From: Cytophagales bacterium | GTDB taxonomy: Bacteria; Bacteroidota; Bacteroidia; Cytophagales; Cyclobacteriaceae | Assembly (NCBI GenBank): GCA_020402945.1 | Contig: JADBYQ010000029.1 | Location: 1-64,000 of the forward strand | Length of the DNA stretch: 64,000 nucleotides | Direction: 5' to 3' | Shown here: piece after piece, positions 33,470 to 42,711 of the stretch | How the letters are laid out: each line of letters begins with the position of its first letter | How positions within the stretch are numbered: the stretch's first letter is position 1 | Position numbers and translations under genes: made by a program | Notes under the pieces: generated by a model | Told to the model about the DNA's origin: nothing | Database searches by the model: none | The model's input: only the letters and a program-made list of their open reading frames with translations

Positions 33470-34573
33470 ATGAAATGGCTTTTATCAACTTGTTTGCTGG
33501 GGTTATCTCTTTTGGCAAAAGGCCAATTTATTGTTGGAGCTGGTACCGCCATAAAATCCGAAGCCACGGCAACCTTGGTTACCAACCTGTCTATCACCAA
33601 TCAAAGCACTCGCACAGACCTTAGCAAATTAAAACTAGTTTTAGCTTCTGCTTCAACTCGAACCGAAACCTTTAGAACAACCGGAAATCCACTTTCGATA
33701 GGAAAACTGAGCATGAATGGTGGAAACTACACTTTGTTAGGGGATTTTACGGTATCAGATGAACTGGTTTTTACCTCGGGCAACCTAATCGTGGATAAAG
33801 TAGCTTCCGCTGGAACGCTCACCTACACAGGCGCAAAAGATTTGGACGGAAGTGATCAATCTTTTGTTAATGGCCGCATTTTTATTAAGGGTAGTAGCGG
33901 ACCTCGCACGTTCCCGATCGGCAACGCAAAAGGTTATTTTCCGGTGGCTATTGAAAATGGTGATGCCAATGTGCCCTTAGGGTTCGAAGTTGTGGCCAGC
34001 AACCCTAGCACGGTTGGATTCGCTACTTCACAAACAGTGAAAGGAGTCTTCCCTGATCATTTTTGGGAATTCTCCATTGGAGGCACCGGCAATAGCTTTG
34101 GAGGAAGTCTTCTGTCGTTGAGCAGCAACCTCACCTCTGATTTCTTTGTAGCTGATGGCGATCCGATCATTTTAGAAAAGGAAGGTGCAGGCACCATTGC
34201 TAGCCAAAAATCACTTGGCGGAAGCGTCAACTCCCCCTTTATTTCTGGCTCCAACCCAATGTCGGGATTGGGAAAATACTACGCACTAGCCAAAGCTGAT
34301 GTAGTAACAGTATTTATCCACAAATTGATTACACCAGATAAAGATGATCAAAATGATGCGCTGTTTATTGCAGGAATTGATGCCTATCCAGAAAATGAAG
34401 TGACATTGTTGGATCGTTGGGGGGTAGTAGTAGCGAATTGGAAAAATTTCAAAAATGATGAAAGCAAAAACTTTAGAGAGCTTGCCATCGGCAATTATAT
34501 ATGCATTCTCAAATATAAAAAGGGAGCAGATGAAATAAATGTAAAGCCTCAAATGATTACGGTGTTGAAATAG
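33470..34573 (+). CDS. Secreted protein with type IX (type B, gliding-associated) C-terminal sorting domain
   Basis: A 367-residue protein with a signal peptide (LLSTCLLGLSLLAKGQ), a beta-rich central part and a C-terminal CHU_C/gliding-motility-associated domain. The last ~85 residues (VFIHKLITPDKDDQNDALFIAGI..NEVTLLDRWGVVV..NYICILKYKK) carry the family pattern in which an N-P/D-x-DG-xND-F segment is followed by IFDRWG. This domain targets proteins to the type IX secretion system. A PorP/SprF-like gene follows after 6 nt, a pairing typical for this export route. Confidence 0.85.
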   Translation: MKWLLSTCLLGLSLLAKGQFIVGAGTAIKSEATATLVTNLSITNQSTRTDLSKLKLVLASASTRTETFRTTGNPLSIGKLSMNGGNYTLLGDFTVSDELVFTSGNLIVDKVASAGTLTYTGAKDLDGSDQSFVNGRIFIKGSSGPRTFPIGNAKGYFPVAIENGDANVPLGFEVVASNPSTVGFATSQTVKGVFPDHFWEFSIGGTGNSFGGSLLSLSSNLTSDFFVADGDPIILEKEGAGTIASQKSLGGSVNSPFISGSNPMSGLGKYYALAKADVVTVFIHKLITPDKDDQNDALFIAGIDAYPENEVTLLDRWGVVVANWKNFKNDESKNFRELAIGNYICILKYKKGADEINVKPQMITVLK

Positions 34574-34579
34574 TCTTGC

Positions 34580-35740
34580 ATGATTAGACCTTTACTATTA
34601 TTATTTCTGATCTCGGGTTTCGTTGCCAGCGGCCAGGACATACCTTTGTTCAGTCAAAAGCTTACGAATTCATTTATGTACAACCCGTCACTGGCGGGTA
34701 ATACATTTGGATCTATAACAGCCTCCTACCGAAGTAATTATTCGGGCGTATCGAACGCTCCTAAAAACTATTTTATCAGTGCCCACACACCCTTTGCCAA
34801 CCATCGGTTTGGATTTGGAGCGAACGTGTATCAAGAAGAAGTTGCTATTTTAAAAAACACCTACTACTCCGCGGCTTTTGCCTATCATCTGCCGTTCAAT
34901 AAATTCAGCAGATTGTCAATGGGCGTGGGGGCAGAATTCAATCAACTAAGATTCGACTACAATCCCGCAACAGACCCGTATATCACTAACGATTTTACTT
35001 ATCAGCGCTATGCAAATGGTGCCGGCAAAACTGATTTTTCATTCGGCCTGTCTTATCAAAATCGGTTTTTTAAAATGGGCGTTGCTGCCAATCGGCTGGC
35101 TACGGCTTGGCTTGAGCCAATCGATAAGAAACAATTATCAAACTACTATACGGGCTTCATTCAAGGCACCATACCCATTCGAGGTGGGGAAGATTTGTTA
35201 GAACCCTATTTTGCATTCCGCAAGTTTTCAGAAACCAACGACACCTACGATGTTGGTTTATACTATACTTACAACAACAAGATTACTGCTGGAGCTGCTA
35301 CTCGTGCCGGAAGCGTAATGAATTTTACGTTGGCATATCGGCTTAGCAAATATTTGTTAGTCGGCTATTCCAATGAGATCATCACTAGCCCTGTTGGTGG
35401 ATTCACTGGCACCTCCAACGAGTTTACGCTTCGTTATGATTTTAATGATCAGAATTACCAAAAAAGATTCAGTGCAGATTATAAGCAAGCACTCGCCTAC
35501 CGCAGAAAGGCTTTAACTACTGCCTCTATCCGCAGAACACCTGGCGGCCATACACCAAAGCAATTAGCAAAAGCACAAAAACGTGTGGCAGCTTTCTCTC
35601 CCAGCTCACGCTACCAAAACACAAAAAAACTGTCAATGGGTAAAAAGGTTTCTTCTCGAAAAAACATCAAGAAAAGAAAGCCGAGCTACAACAAGGCCAG
35701 AAAGAGTAAAGCTAAAGCGCCTTACAAACGCAGGCGATAA
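34580..35740 (+). CDS. PorP/SprF family type IX secretion membrane protein with basic tail
   Basis: A 386-residue protein: signal peptide ending near FVASGQ, PLFSQKLTNSFMYNPSLAG (the PorP/SprF signature), and a 14-strand-like outer-membrane beta barrel up to NEFTLRYDF (about residue 290). These proteins help export or anchor a partner with a type B sorting domain, here the gene directly upstream. Unusually, about 85 residues follow the barrel and are rich in Lys/Arg (KKVSSRKNIKKRKP..KAKAPYKRRR), a feature not needed for the barrel itself. Confidence 0.85.
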   Translation: MIRPLLLLFLISGFVASGQDIPLFSQKLTNSFMYNPSLAGNTFGSITASYRSNYSGVSNAPKNYFISAHTPFANHRFGFGANVYQEEVAILKNTYYSAAFAYHLPFNKFSRLSMGVGAEFNQLRFDYNPATDPYITNDFTYQRYANGAGKTDFSFGLSYQNRFFKMGVAANRLATAWLEPIDKKQLSNYYTGFIQGTIPIRGGEDLLEPYFAFRKFSETNDTYDVGLYYTYNNKITAGAATRAGSVMNFTLAYRLSKYLLVGYSNEIITSPVGGFTGTSNEFTLRYDFNDQNYQKRFSADYKQALAYRRKALTTASIRRTPGGHTPKQLAKAQKRVAAFSPSSRYQNTKKLSMGKKVSSRKNIKKRKPSYNKARKSKAKAPYKRRR

Positions 35741-35756
35741 ACGTAAGAATAATCCC

Positions 35757-36782
35757 CTACTTCGGTTTGTAAATCAAAAGCTGATCGTCAAAAACAAATT
35801 CACTTTTATCAATTCTGGCTTCCATTGTCGGGGCTTTGGCACCCTCTGTAAAAGTTTGTCGTGAGGTAAATACCCTGGCTTCATCCCACCAACCGCCATC
35901 TAAAAAAAGTTGTAGCGTTTGCGCTCCTCCTTCAACGATTACTGATTGAATATCTCTTGCAAATAAATCATTGACTAAATCCTTGATAAAGTCCTTCTCA
36001 CTGAGTTTCACAAAAACAAGATGACTTTTTTCTTCTTGCTTTAGCAGGTTATAGCAAACAGTATCTACTGACTGGTCAAAGAGATGCAATGTTTCGGGTA
36101 GACGTAAGAAGCGATCGATGACTATTCGTTTTGGGTTTCGTCCAGACCAGTCGCGCACGGTGAGCGATGGATTGTCGTGGGCAGCGGTGCTGGTTCCCAC
36201 CAAGACGGCATCTTCTTCACTACGCCATTTATGCACAAGCTGCCTCGAGTATTGATTACTGATCCACCTGGAATCATAGTTGGATCGCGCCAAAAATCCA
36301 TCAGCCGTCTGCGCCCATTTCAATATAATGTAAGGCCGTTGCTTTTTGATAAAGGTGAAAAAGCGCTGATTCAAATCTTCGCCCTGTTGTTCCAGCATTC
36401 CAGTCAGCACTTCAATTCCTGCCCTCCTCAACTTTTCTATCCCCTTCCCTGCTACCAAGGGATTCACATCTAAATTGGAAATCACAACTCTCTTAACCTG
36501 ATGCTGAACAAGTAAATCTGCGCAAGGTGGCGTCTTTCCGAAATGGGAACAGGGTTCAAGGTTAACATATACGGTACTGCCTTTCAGAAGATTCTGATCG
36601 CTAACTGAACGGATGGCATTCACCTCGGCATGTGCCTCCCCATATTTTTGATGCCAACCCTCACCAATAATTCTACTATCCGCAACGATCACGCAGCCTA
36701 CTCGGGGATTTGGGCTTACCGTGCCAATACCCAATTGAGCCAGCTCAAAGGCGCGTAACATAAATCGTTCGTCTGTTGTCAC
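35757..36782 (-). CDS. ribD: Riboflavin biosynthesis bifunctional deaminase/reductase RibD
   Basis: Catalyses deamination of the GTP-derived pyrimidine and reduction of its ribosyl chain. The start is taken as GTG 36782 (TTDERFMLRAFELA); an ATG at 36836 would overlap the divergent prmC start. The deaminase domain has SPNPRVGCVIV, HAEVNAI and EPCSHFGKTPPC (zinc ligands His, Cys, Cys). The reductase domain begins near KQRPYIILKWAQTADG and ends with VIVEGGAQTLQ. Length (341 residues) is normal. It is not in an operon with other rib genes here. Confidence 0.92.
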   Translation of the reverse strand: MTTDERFMLRAFELAQLGIGTVSPNPRVGCVIVADSRIIGEGWHQKYGEAHAEVNAIRSVSDQNLLKGSTVYVNLEPCSHFGKTPPCADLLVQHQVKRVVISNLDVNPLVAGKGIEKLRRAGIEVLTGMLEQQGEDLNQRFFTFIKKQRPYIILKWAQTADGFLARSNYDSRWISNQYSRQLVHKWRSEEDAVLVGTSTAAHDNPSLTVRDWSGRNPKRIVIDRFLRLPETLHLFDQSVDTVCYNLLKQEEKSHLVFVKLSEKDFIKDLVNDLFARDIQSVIVEGGAQTLQLFLDGGWWDEARVFTSRQTFTEGAKAPTMEARIDKSEFVFDDQLLIYKPK

Positions 36783-36828
36783 AGAATATAATTTACTTTG
36801 CAAAGGTAAGGATACAAGTAACATTGGA

Positions 36829-37665
36829 ATGATCAATTCAAAAACACTCTTTCAACAGCTCACCCAGCAAATTCATCTTGCAGAAGATCCGGATGAAATC
36901 AAGAGTATACTTTATTTACTTTTTGAAAAAGAATTTGGATTGAGACGGACGGACATTCTGGCAGAAAAAGAGATTTCATTTATTGATCAGGAAAGGATGG
37001 GCACCTTAGTCCAACGAATTAACAGCGAAGAACCCATTCAGTACATTTTAGAAGAAGCGGAGTTTTATAGCAGGAAATTTTGCGTAAACTCCTCCGTATT
37101 AATACCTCGGCCTGAAACTGAATTGATCATCCAACTGGCCAAAGCTGAAAGAATGCGGCCTTCTTCGATTTTAGATATAGGAACAGGAAGTGGTTGCATC
37201 GCGATAACCCTCGCGTTAGAATTTCCCACGTGCCATGTTCATGCTTTAGATGTCAGCAACAAGGCACTTACGATTGCTCGAACCAATGCGGAAACGCTGA
37301 ACGCTGTTGTCCATTTTTTTGAATCGGATATTCTCAAACAAACAATAGCGCTTGCTAATGTTGATCTCATCGTAAGTAACCCACCGTATGTGATGGAGAA
37401 AGAGAGGAAACAAATGAGCCGTAATGTTTTGGCCTACGAGCCTGAGCTCGCCTTGTTTGTGCCCGATAGTGAGCCACTTGTCTTCTACAAAGCCATTGCC
37501 CTGAAAGGGAAACAACTTCTTCGGCCAAAAGGAATCGTGTTGGTAGAGATCAACGAAAAGTTGGGCGAGGAAACGAATCACCTTTTTCAACAAGCTGGTT
37601 ATACTACCAAAATAGTAACCGATATAAACGGGAAAGATCGAGTAATACGAGCTGAGTTATGTTAG
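36829..37665 (+). CDS. prmC: Release-factor glutamine methyltransferase PrmC
   Basis: Methylates the GGQ glutamine of peptide-chain release factors. A 278-residue protein with a helical N-terminal domain, PRPETELI, the SAM-binding DIGTGSGC (116-123) and the catalytic NPPYV (184-188). It is divergent from ribD (46 nt apart), an order frequent in Bacteroidota, and its 3' end overlaps the convergent gene by 9 nt. Confidence 0.93.
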   Translation: MINSKTLFQQLTQQIHLAEDPDEIKSILYLLFEKEFGLRRTDILAEKEISFIDQERMGTLVQRINSEEPIQYILEEAEFYSRKFCVNSSVLIPRPETELIIQLAKAERMRPSSILDIGTGSGCIAITLALEFPTCHVHALDVSNKALTIARTNAETLNAVVHFFESDILKQTIALANVDLIVSNPPYVMEKERKQMSRNVLAYEPELALFVPDSEPLVFYKAIALKGKQLLRPKGIVLVEINEKLGEETNHLFQQAGYTTKIVTDINGKDRVIRAELC

Positions 37666-38238
37666 TTCTTCGCCTACCCAGAAGGATTTCGCGCTCTCTA
37701 GTTTCACTTTCCCATCTTGCATTGAAACAAGATGTTGATCTAAGTTGATCGATGTCGTTTGAACGATGGGATAAATTGACAATCGATTTCCCTGCGGCAA
37801 CCATTTTTCAAATCTTCCGGATTCAATATATACCCACCTCTTTTGATCGAAGAAAACCTCCACGTCCATGGAAGTAAACCGTTGAATTACTTCAAGATCC
37901 GCTAATCGTTCGACCAACACGTTAACGGCTTTGTAGTTCGAGGTTCTTAAAAAATCATACCCCACAGAAAGCGTATTCATTTCTTCCCTAAAAGTGATAA
38001 AGCGAATAGGAACCTGATCGGCCAAATTTACCGCCAATTCTTCTTGCTGCCCTTCCAAACAAAGCACCGCATCCATTTTGATTCCCCACCCTTGCACGGT
38101 GATTATCGCTTCAGCACTAACAATAACGGTAGGACTCCATTCTAGTAGTTCTTGAATTTTTTCGAATGAGATGGCTGTTGGATTGACTATCAACAGAGCC
38201 GGCTCCTGATCTTCCTTGACAAAATGGTGCGAGGACAT
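37657..38238 (-). CDS. Hypothetical protein, weakly thiamine-pyrophosphokinase-like
   Basis: A 193-residue cytoplasmic protein. An N-terminal alpha/beta part (LLIVNPTAISFEKIQELLEWSPTVIVSAEAI) precedes a C-terminal beta part (FEKWLPQGNRLSIYPI, VKLESAKSFWVGEE) in a layout like thiamine pyrophosphokinase. The catalytic Asp-rich GDxDS region of that enzyme is not seen, so activity is doubtful. The family assignment is a low-confidence guess. Confidence 0.5.
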   Translation of the reverse strand: MSSHHFVKEDQEPALLIVNPTAISFEKIQELLEWSPTVIVSAEAIITVQGWGIKMDAVLCLEGQQEELAVNLADQVPIRFITFREEMNTLSVGYDFLRTSNYKAVNVLVERLADLEVIQRFTSMDVEVFFDQKRWVYIESGRFEKWLPQGNRLSIYPIVQTTSINLDQHLVSMQDGKVKLESAKSFWVGEELT

Positions 38239-38276
38239 AAATTGAAATTATGAGGAGTCAACTAAATTGAAAAGAT

Positions 38277-39470
38277 CTATCGCTCAAAGAAACAGACCGT
38301 TCCGCCAACCCATGTTTTATCTTTGTTGTACTTCACACCGATCATGTCTCCACGGCTAAGTCGTGCCAGGTTGGTCACCAACTCGGGCCGTATTTTTCCC
38401 TCTTCCCAAACATAGAGAAGCCGAACTTCTGCCTTTACCAATCCGTCAACCGCTTGCACAATCGGCTCATAGTGCACCTTTCGTTGCAACATAAAATTAT
38501 GACGCTGGTCTGCCGGAATGGCTTCGATATCTTCCGCTTTAACGTGAAAAATGACTCCACTTCCTGAAAAGGAAAATAAAGGTTTCAATACATAATTCTC
38601 TAAGTCAGCTGGAATAGCAGATACCTGATGAAGGAATTGAGAATCTGGCACTGCAGCACCCTTTAAAAAAGGCATGGTGTATTTGCTGATTTTGAAGAAC
38701 CAATTCGGATGGCCGGCCCATTCAACATCTACATCTTCTGTCAAATGGAATTGCGTTTGCAAATCCTTTTTCTGTAACAGCTCGTCAAAAATCACCCGGT
38801 TATAAATTCGATGAATGGGAATTTCTTTACCCTCTTGCTTGTAGTACAATTTTTTATTGCGAATGATTACATCTCCAATATGCACCAATGGTGTTCCCAA
38901 ATGTGCCTTTGTAATCAAAAAATCAATCGTTGTATTTTGTTTCAACGGATCGATTTCAAGCAGTACTACATTTTCCGGATCGTGATCGTTTAAGATGTTT
39001 CTCTTGAGCAAATCCCAATACTGGCTTGAGGTTCGACCGAAATGAAAATTCCAATTGTCGTCAATTTGATAGTGCTCGCGAAATTTATTTCCGAGGAAAT
39101 CCTGATAGCCGAATAACGAAGGAAACCCCTGCATCTCAATAAGTTTCGGAACGAGCTCGTTAGTTTCTGTAGAGCAAATCGCAAAGTCTAACGCCAGGAA
39201 TAAAGTGTGATTTGTTTCGCGAGGCACGGCCAAAGCCACTGGCAAAGCTGCCGACATGCGATCTCGAAATCCCGGTTGAACAATAAAATCGATGATCTCA
39301 TTTGCACCGGATATCAGTTTGTCTTTAAACTCTTGGCCGACAAAAATGGGGGTTTCAGCAACACGAAAGGGAATTGCATGGCTATAGCTGGCATTCAGAT
39401 CGTCAAGGAAATCACGGTATTTTTTTTCTGAAAATTGCTTGTTGAAATGGTCCCGGGCTAACGCAATCAT
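38277..39470 (-). CDS. ATP-grasp-like amidoligase, uncharacterised
   Basis: A 397-residue protein. YVLKPLFSFSGSGVIFHV resembles the nucleotide-binding KP-x-GG-x-G strand-loop of ATP-grasp ligases, and VKAEVRLLYVWEEGKIRPELVTNLARLSRGDMIG the metal-site end. The remaining sequence is not one I can place; a permuted or glutathionylspermidine-synthase-like ATP-grasp is possible. Its start overlaps the preceding amidotransferase gene by 4 nt (ATGA), which links it firmly to the amidoligase cluster. Probable role is ATP-dependent amide bond formation on an unknown substrate. Confidence 0.55.
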   Translation of the reverse strand: MIALARDHFNKQFSEKKYRDFLDDLNASYSHAIPFRVAETPIFVGQEFKDKLISGANEIIDFIVQPGFRDRMSAALPVALAVPRETNHTLFLALDFAICSTETNELVPKLIEMQGFPSLFGYQDFLGNKFREHYQIDDNWNFHFGRTSSQYWDLLKRNILNDHDPENVVLLEIDPLKQNTTIDFLITKAHLGTPLVHIGDVIIRNKKLYYKQEGKEIPIHRIYNRVIFDELLQKKDLQTQFHLTEDVDVEWAGHPNWFFKISKYTMPFLKGAAVPDSQFLHQVSAIPADLENYVLKPLFSFSGSGVIFHVKAEDIEAIPADQRHNFMLQRKVHYEPIVQAVDGLVKAEVRLLYVWEEGKIRPELVTNLARLSRGDMIGVKYNKDKTWVGGTVCFFER

Positions 39471-40327
39471 ACGCCCACAGATTTTAGTGTTGGCTGTAGA
39501 GCCATCATGAGAAAGCGAGGTAGCACCGCGTGATTCGTTTGCATGATCTTATCGGGATCATTCAGATGATCCAACATTTCCCAATATTTCTTCTCCCCAT
39601 GTTTTTCTATCACCAGGTGTTTCTTGTCTTCGCGCAACAAATACATGCGCATACCCACTGCGTCTGCTTCGGGATGAAACTGTGTGCCGAAAAAAGCCTC
39701 ATCAAATCGGATGGCCATCACAGCTCGCTCCAGTTCCACTGTCGGGCGATACTTCTCGATACATAAAATAGCACCCCCGCGGGCTTTGATCTTCTCATCA
39801 TTCGGCTCTGTAATTTGATAGTCACGCGAGTCGACTGCCCAAAACGGATCGCCCAATGAACGTAGCAATGGATCATGTATTCCCTCAAAGGTTTTATGCA
39901 TCGGCATCACACCAAAAGAAGTAGATTTTCGTCTACTCACCAATCCATATCCATAGTACCTACAGTAAACCTGAAAGGAGTGGCAAATAAGAAGCACATG
40001 TTTTTTCCTGTCTGGATTGCGAAGATTGTGAGCTTGTATTTCATCCATCAAACTGAAATACTTGCTTTCCCAGTAAGAGCCTTCACTATCGATAGGACTG
40101 CCGGGTCCACCACTGGATATAAAGGCATCGTAACTAATATCTGGCACAGCACCCGTTAGTCGTGTTTCAAAAATGTCATACTTTAGGGGAAGATGAAAAT
40201 CCGCGCTCAATTCATCAATGAGCTGACGAATGCTGCGCATCCCTTCGTTGGCAGCGCCATCATAGAGGTCTAAAATGGCAACTCTTAAAACAGCGGAGTG
40301 TTCCAAAGTCTGATCTTTAATGATCAT
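39467..40327 (-). CDS. Class I glutamine-amidotransferase-like protein
   Basis: A 286-residue protein. ISSGGPGSPID is the oxyanion region, LLICHSFQVYCRYYG carries the nucleophile-elbow Cys, and FGTQFHPEAD the catalytic His-x-Glu, so the triad is complete. The C-terminal ~80 residues are an extension beyond the GATase fold. In context (two ATP-grasp-like ligases and a YbdK-like ligase) it might supply ammonia from glutamine or hydrolyse a gamma-glutamyl bond. Coupled by ATGA overlap to the next gene. Confidence 0.75.
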   Translation of the reverse strand: MIIKDQTLEHSAVLRVAILDLYDGAANEGMRSIRQLIDELSADFHLPLKYDIFETRLTGAVPDISYDAFISSGGPGSPIDSEGSYWESKYFSLMDEIQAHNLRNPDRKKHVLLICHSFQVYCRYYGYGLVSRRKSTSFGVMPMHKTFEGIHDPLLRSLGDPFWAVDSRDYQITEPNDEKIKARGGAILCIEKYRPTVELERAVMAIRFDEAFFGTQFHPEADAVGMRMYLLREDKKHLVIEKHGEKKYWEMLDHLNDPDKIMQTNHAVLPRFLMMALQPTLKSVGV

Positions 40328-40400
40328 TCAAATTTACAATAAAGTTAAGCCAGTTGGAAGATAAAAAGAGCGGATTTTGAAACTGTTTGTTGATCAATAA

Positions 40401-41498
40401 TTATACTCCTTCAAGCGTTTGGTGCGTGATGTAATCCACCACGTTGACTAAACTACCTGTTTCAGAGAAAATTTTCAATTGACGATCAGCTCCAGTGCCT
40501 TCTTTCAAGATGGTGTGAACATATTCAATCGCTTTTCGGCTACCCAAATCATCGACAACATCATCCACAAAGTCAAGTAACTCAACGATCAAAGCACGTG
40601 TATCTTTTCCTTGCTGCACACCAAAGTCAATCATTTTTCCGTCTAGTCCATAGCGTGAGGCCCGCCACTTGTTCTCATTAATAAGTGCTCTGCTATAAAG
40701 AATAAAACTCATGTTTTGTGTGCGTAACCGATAGAGCTTTACTACCAGCGCCTGAAAAATAGCAGTGATAGCAATCGTTTCCTCGACCAACATGGGTACA
40801 TCACAAATGCGGAACTCGATTGTATCAAAAAAGGGATGAACACGCACATCCCACCAAATTTTCTTGGCATTGTCAATGCAATTGGTGCGAATTAACAGAT
40901 TGACATAATTTTTAAATGCATCCCAACTCTCAAATTGATCAGGGATACCCGTGCGCGGAAACTTGTCGAAAACTTTTGTGCGAAAAGATTTAAATCCAGT
41001 ATTTCTGCCTTCCCAAAAAGGGGAGTTGGCAGAAAGCGCATACACGTGTGGAAGAAAATATCGGACGGTATTCATGATATGGATAGCCATATCCTTATCC
41101 TTGATACCCACATGCACGTGCAATCCAAAGATCAGATTCGATCGAGCCGCTTCTTGCATTTCGTTTACGATGGCATCATATCGCGGATTGGGCGTAATCA
41201 ATTGCGTGTTCCAATCAGAAAAAGGATGGGTACCTGAAGCACCTATTTGCAGATCGAGGCGAGCAGCCACTTCGGCTACGTGCCTGCGCAGGTTTCTGAT
41301 CTCAGCGCCAGCTTCATCCACATTTTTACAAATGTTGGTCCCAACTTCTACCACGGCTTGGTGCATCTCCGCCTTTACCTGATCGCCATAGGCTTTAGAA
41401 GCAAACTCTACTATTTTTTGGTCGTGTGATTTTAACTCCCTGGTGACAGGATCAATCACCATGTACTCCTCCTCTACGCCTAGTGTAAATTTTTCCAT
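40401..41498 (-). CDS. Carboxylate-amine ligase, YbdK/GCS2 family (COG2170)
   Basis: A 365-residue ligase of the glutamate-cysteine ligase 2 family. FTLGVEEEYMVIDP is the N-terminal ATP/metal motif, ARSNLIFGLHVHVGI, LPHVYALSANSPFWEGRNTGFKSFR and PRTGIPDQFESW follow in the usual order, and TIEFRICDVPMLVEE is the second metal motif. Related enzymes join glutamate to an amine or amino acid; YbdK itself has weak glutamate-cysteine ligase activity. It is flanked on the same strand by an ATP-grasp protein and an amidotransferase-like protein. Confidence 0.88.
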   Translation of the reverse strand: MEKFTLGVEEEYMVIDPVTRELKSHDQKIVEFASKAYGDQVKAEMHQAVVEVGTNICKNVDEAGAEIRNLRRHVAEVAARLDLQIGASGTHPFSDWNTQLITPNPRYDAIVNEMQEAARSNLIFGLHVHVGIKDKDMAIHIMNTVRYFLPHVYALSANSPFWEGRNTGFKSFRTKVFDKFPRTGIPDQFESWDAFKNYVNLLIRTNCIDNAKKIWWDVRVHPFFDTIEFRICDVPMLVEETIAITAIFQALVVKLYRLRTQNMSFILYSRALINENKWRASRYGLDGKMIDFGVQQGKDTRALIVELLDFVDDVVDDLGSRKAIEYVHTILKEGTGADRQLKIFSETGSLVNVVDYITHQTLEGV

Positions 41499-41549
41499 GA
41501 TCTTGTGTCCTCGCTCCTGTCTACTAGCAGGAACCGTTCGTTTAGATTC

Positions 41550-42587
41550 TTACTTTTTTGATTTTGCTTTTGTCTCCGGCTTTTTTGCATCGGCTACAGC
41601 CTCCTTCGTTTTCTCAGCAGCCTTTGGCGTAGCGGCCGTTGCACTCGCCCTGACCGCATCTGACACGAACGTGCCCCAAGTCAAGTTATCCTTGCCAGGC
41701 TTCTGTGCTTGCGCCCGCTCTATGGCCATTTTAGCAGCGTGTTCAACCACCCACTCAAAATTTTCCTGCCCAACAGATGTAACCTCCGCATCAGGTGCTG
41801 GATTACAAAAATCGATCGCATAGGGAATGCCATTACGCACTGCCATTTCTACAGTATTGAAGTCGTAGCCTAAAGCATTACACAAGAGCAAAACATAATC
41901 ATGGACTTGCTTCAATAACTTTGCGGAAGCCGGCCCGTTATTACTTTGGTATCTTAAATGGTGTGGATCGCGTGGCTCGTACTGCATAATGCGAACGTCT
42001 TTGCGCCCTAGGCAATAGCAACGGAAATAATCTTCAAAAATAATTTCTTCCTGCAACATCATCACCAATTGTGAAGTCTCACTGTAGGATTTAAAGAACT
42101 CATCCATGTTGTTGAGCTTATATACACTCTTCCATCCTCCGCCCGCATGCGGTTTCATGTAGGCAGGAAAACCAATGTGTTGAAATATCTTTTCCCAGCC
42201 CAACGGAAACTTCAGGTTGGCAAACGATGCATCACTGGTGTCTGTGGGACGCTCGTGAGAAGGTAGAAGCACTGTTTTAGGAACAGGAACACCCAGTTTT
42301 ACCGCCAATGCATTATTAAAAAATTTTTCATCTGCACTCCACCAAAATGGGTTATTGAGAACGGCTGTTCCACTGATAGCGGCATTTTTTAAATAGGCAC
42401 GATAAAATGGCACGTCCTGCGATATCCGATCGATGATCACGGCATAATCATCACCCACCCCCTGCTGCACCATATCAATAACGACAGGTTCCGCCTTAAT
42501 GTCCTTTAATCCTGCTTTATTAATACGCTCAACAAATGCTTCGGGAAATGAGCGCTCCATCCCGTGTAAAATTCCTATTTTTTTCAT
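41550..42587 (-). CDS. ATP-grasp family ligase with Ala/Lys-rich tail
   Basis: A 345-residue protein. It opens with KKIGILHGMERSFPEAF, includes NNPFWWSADEKFFNNALAVKLGVPVPKTVLLPS (the pre-ATP-grasp link), FPAYMKPHAGGGWKSV (phosphate loop) and VEMAVRNGIPYAIDFCNPAPD (metal-binding end), so an ATP-grasp fold is well supported. The final ~45 residues (ATAATPKAAEKTKEAVADAKKPETKAKSKK) are low-complexity Ala/Lys, resembling histone-like tails, of unknown use. It belongs to the cluster of amide-forming enzymes. Confidence 0.78.
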   Translation of the reverse strand: MKKIGILHGMERSFPEAFVERINKAGLKDIKAEPVVIDMVQQGVGDDYAVIIDRISQDVPFYRAYLKNAAISGTAVLNNPFWWSADEKFFNNALAVKLGVPVPKTVLLPSHERPTDTSDASFANLKFPLGWEKIFQHIGFPAYMKPHAGGGWKSVYKLNNMDEFFKSYSETSQLVMMLQEEIIFEDYFRCYCLGRKDVRIMQYEPRDPHHLRYQSNNGPASAKLLKQVHDYVLLLCNALGYDFNTVEMAVRNGIPYAIDFCNPAPDAEVTSVGQENFEWVVEHAAKMAIERAQAQKPGKDNLTWGTFVSDAVRASATAATPKAAEKTKEAVADAKKPETKAKSKK

Positions 42588-42711
42588 AGCGGTAAGTTTA
42601 GGTAAACGGAAAAAATCATTAGTTGAATGTAAGATTAGCTTTATGGATCGAAATAGTAAACTTAATTCTCACCTTTTTTTATTTGCCAAAACCGCATCAT
42701 TTCACGCTTGA

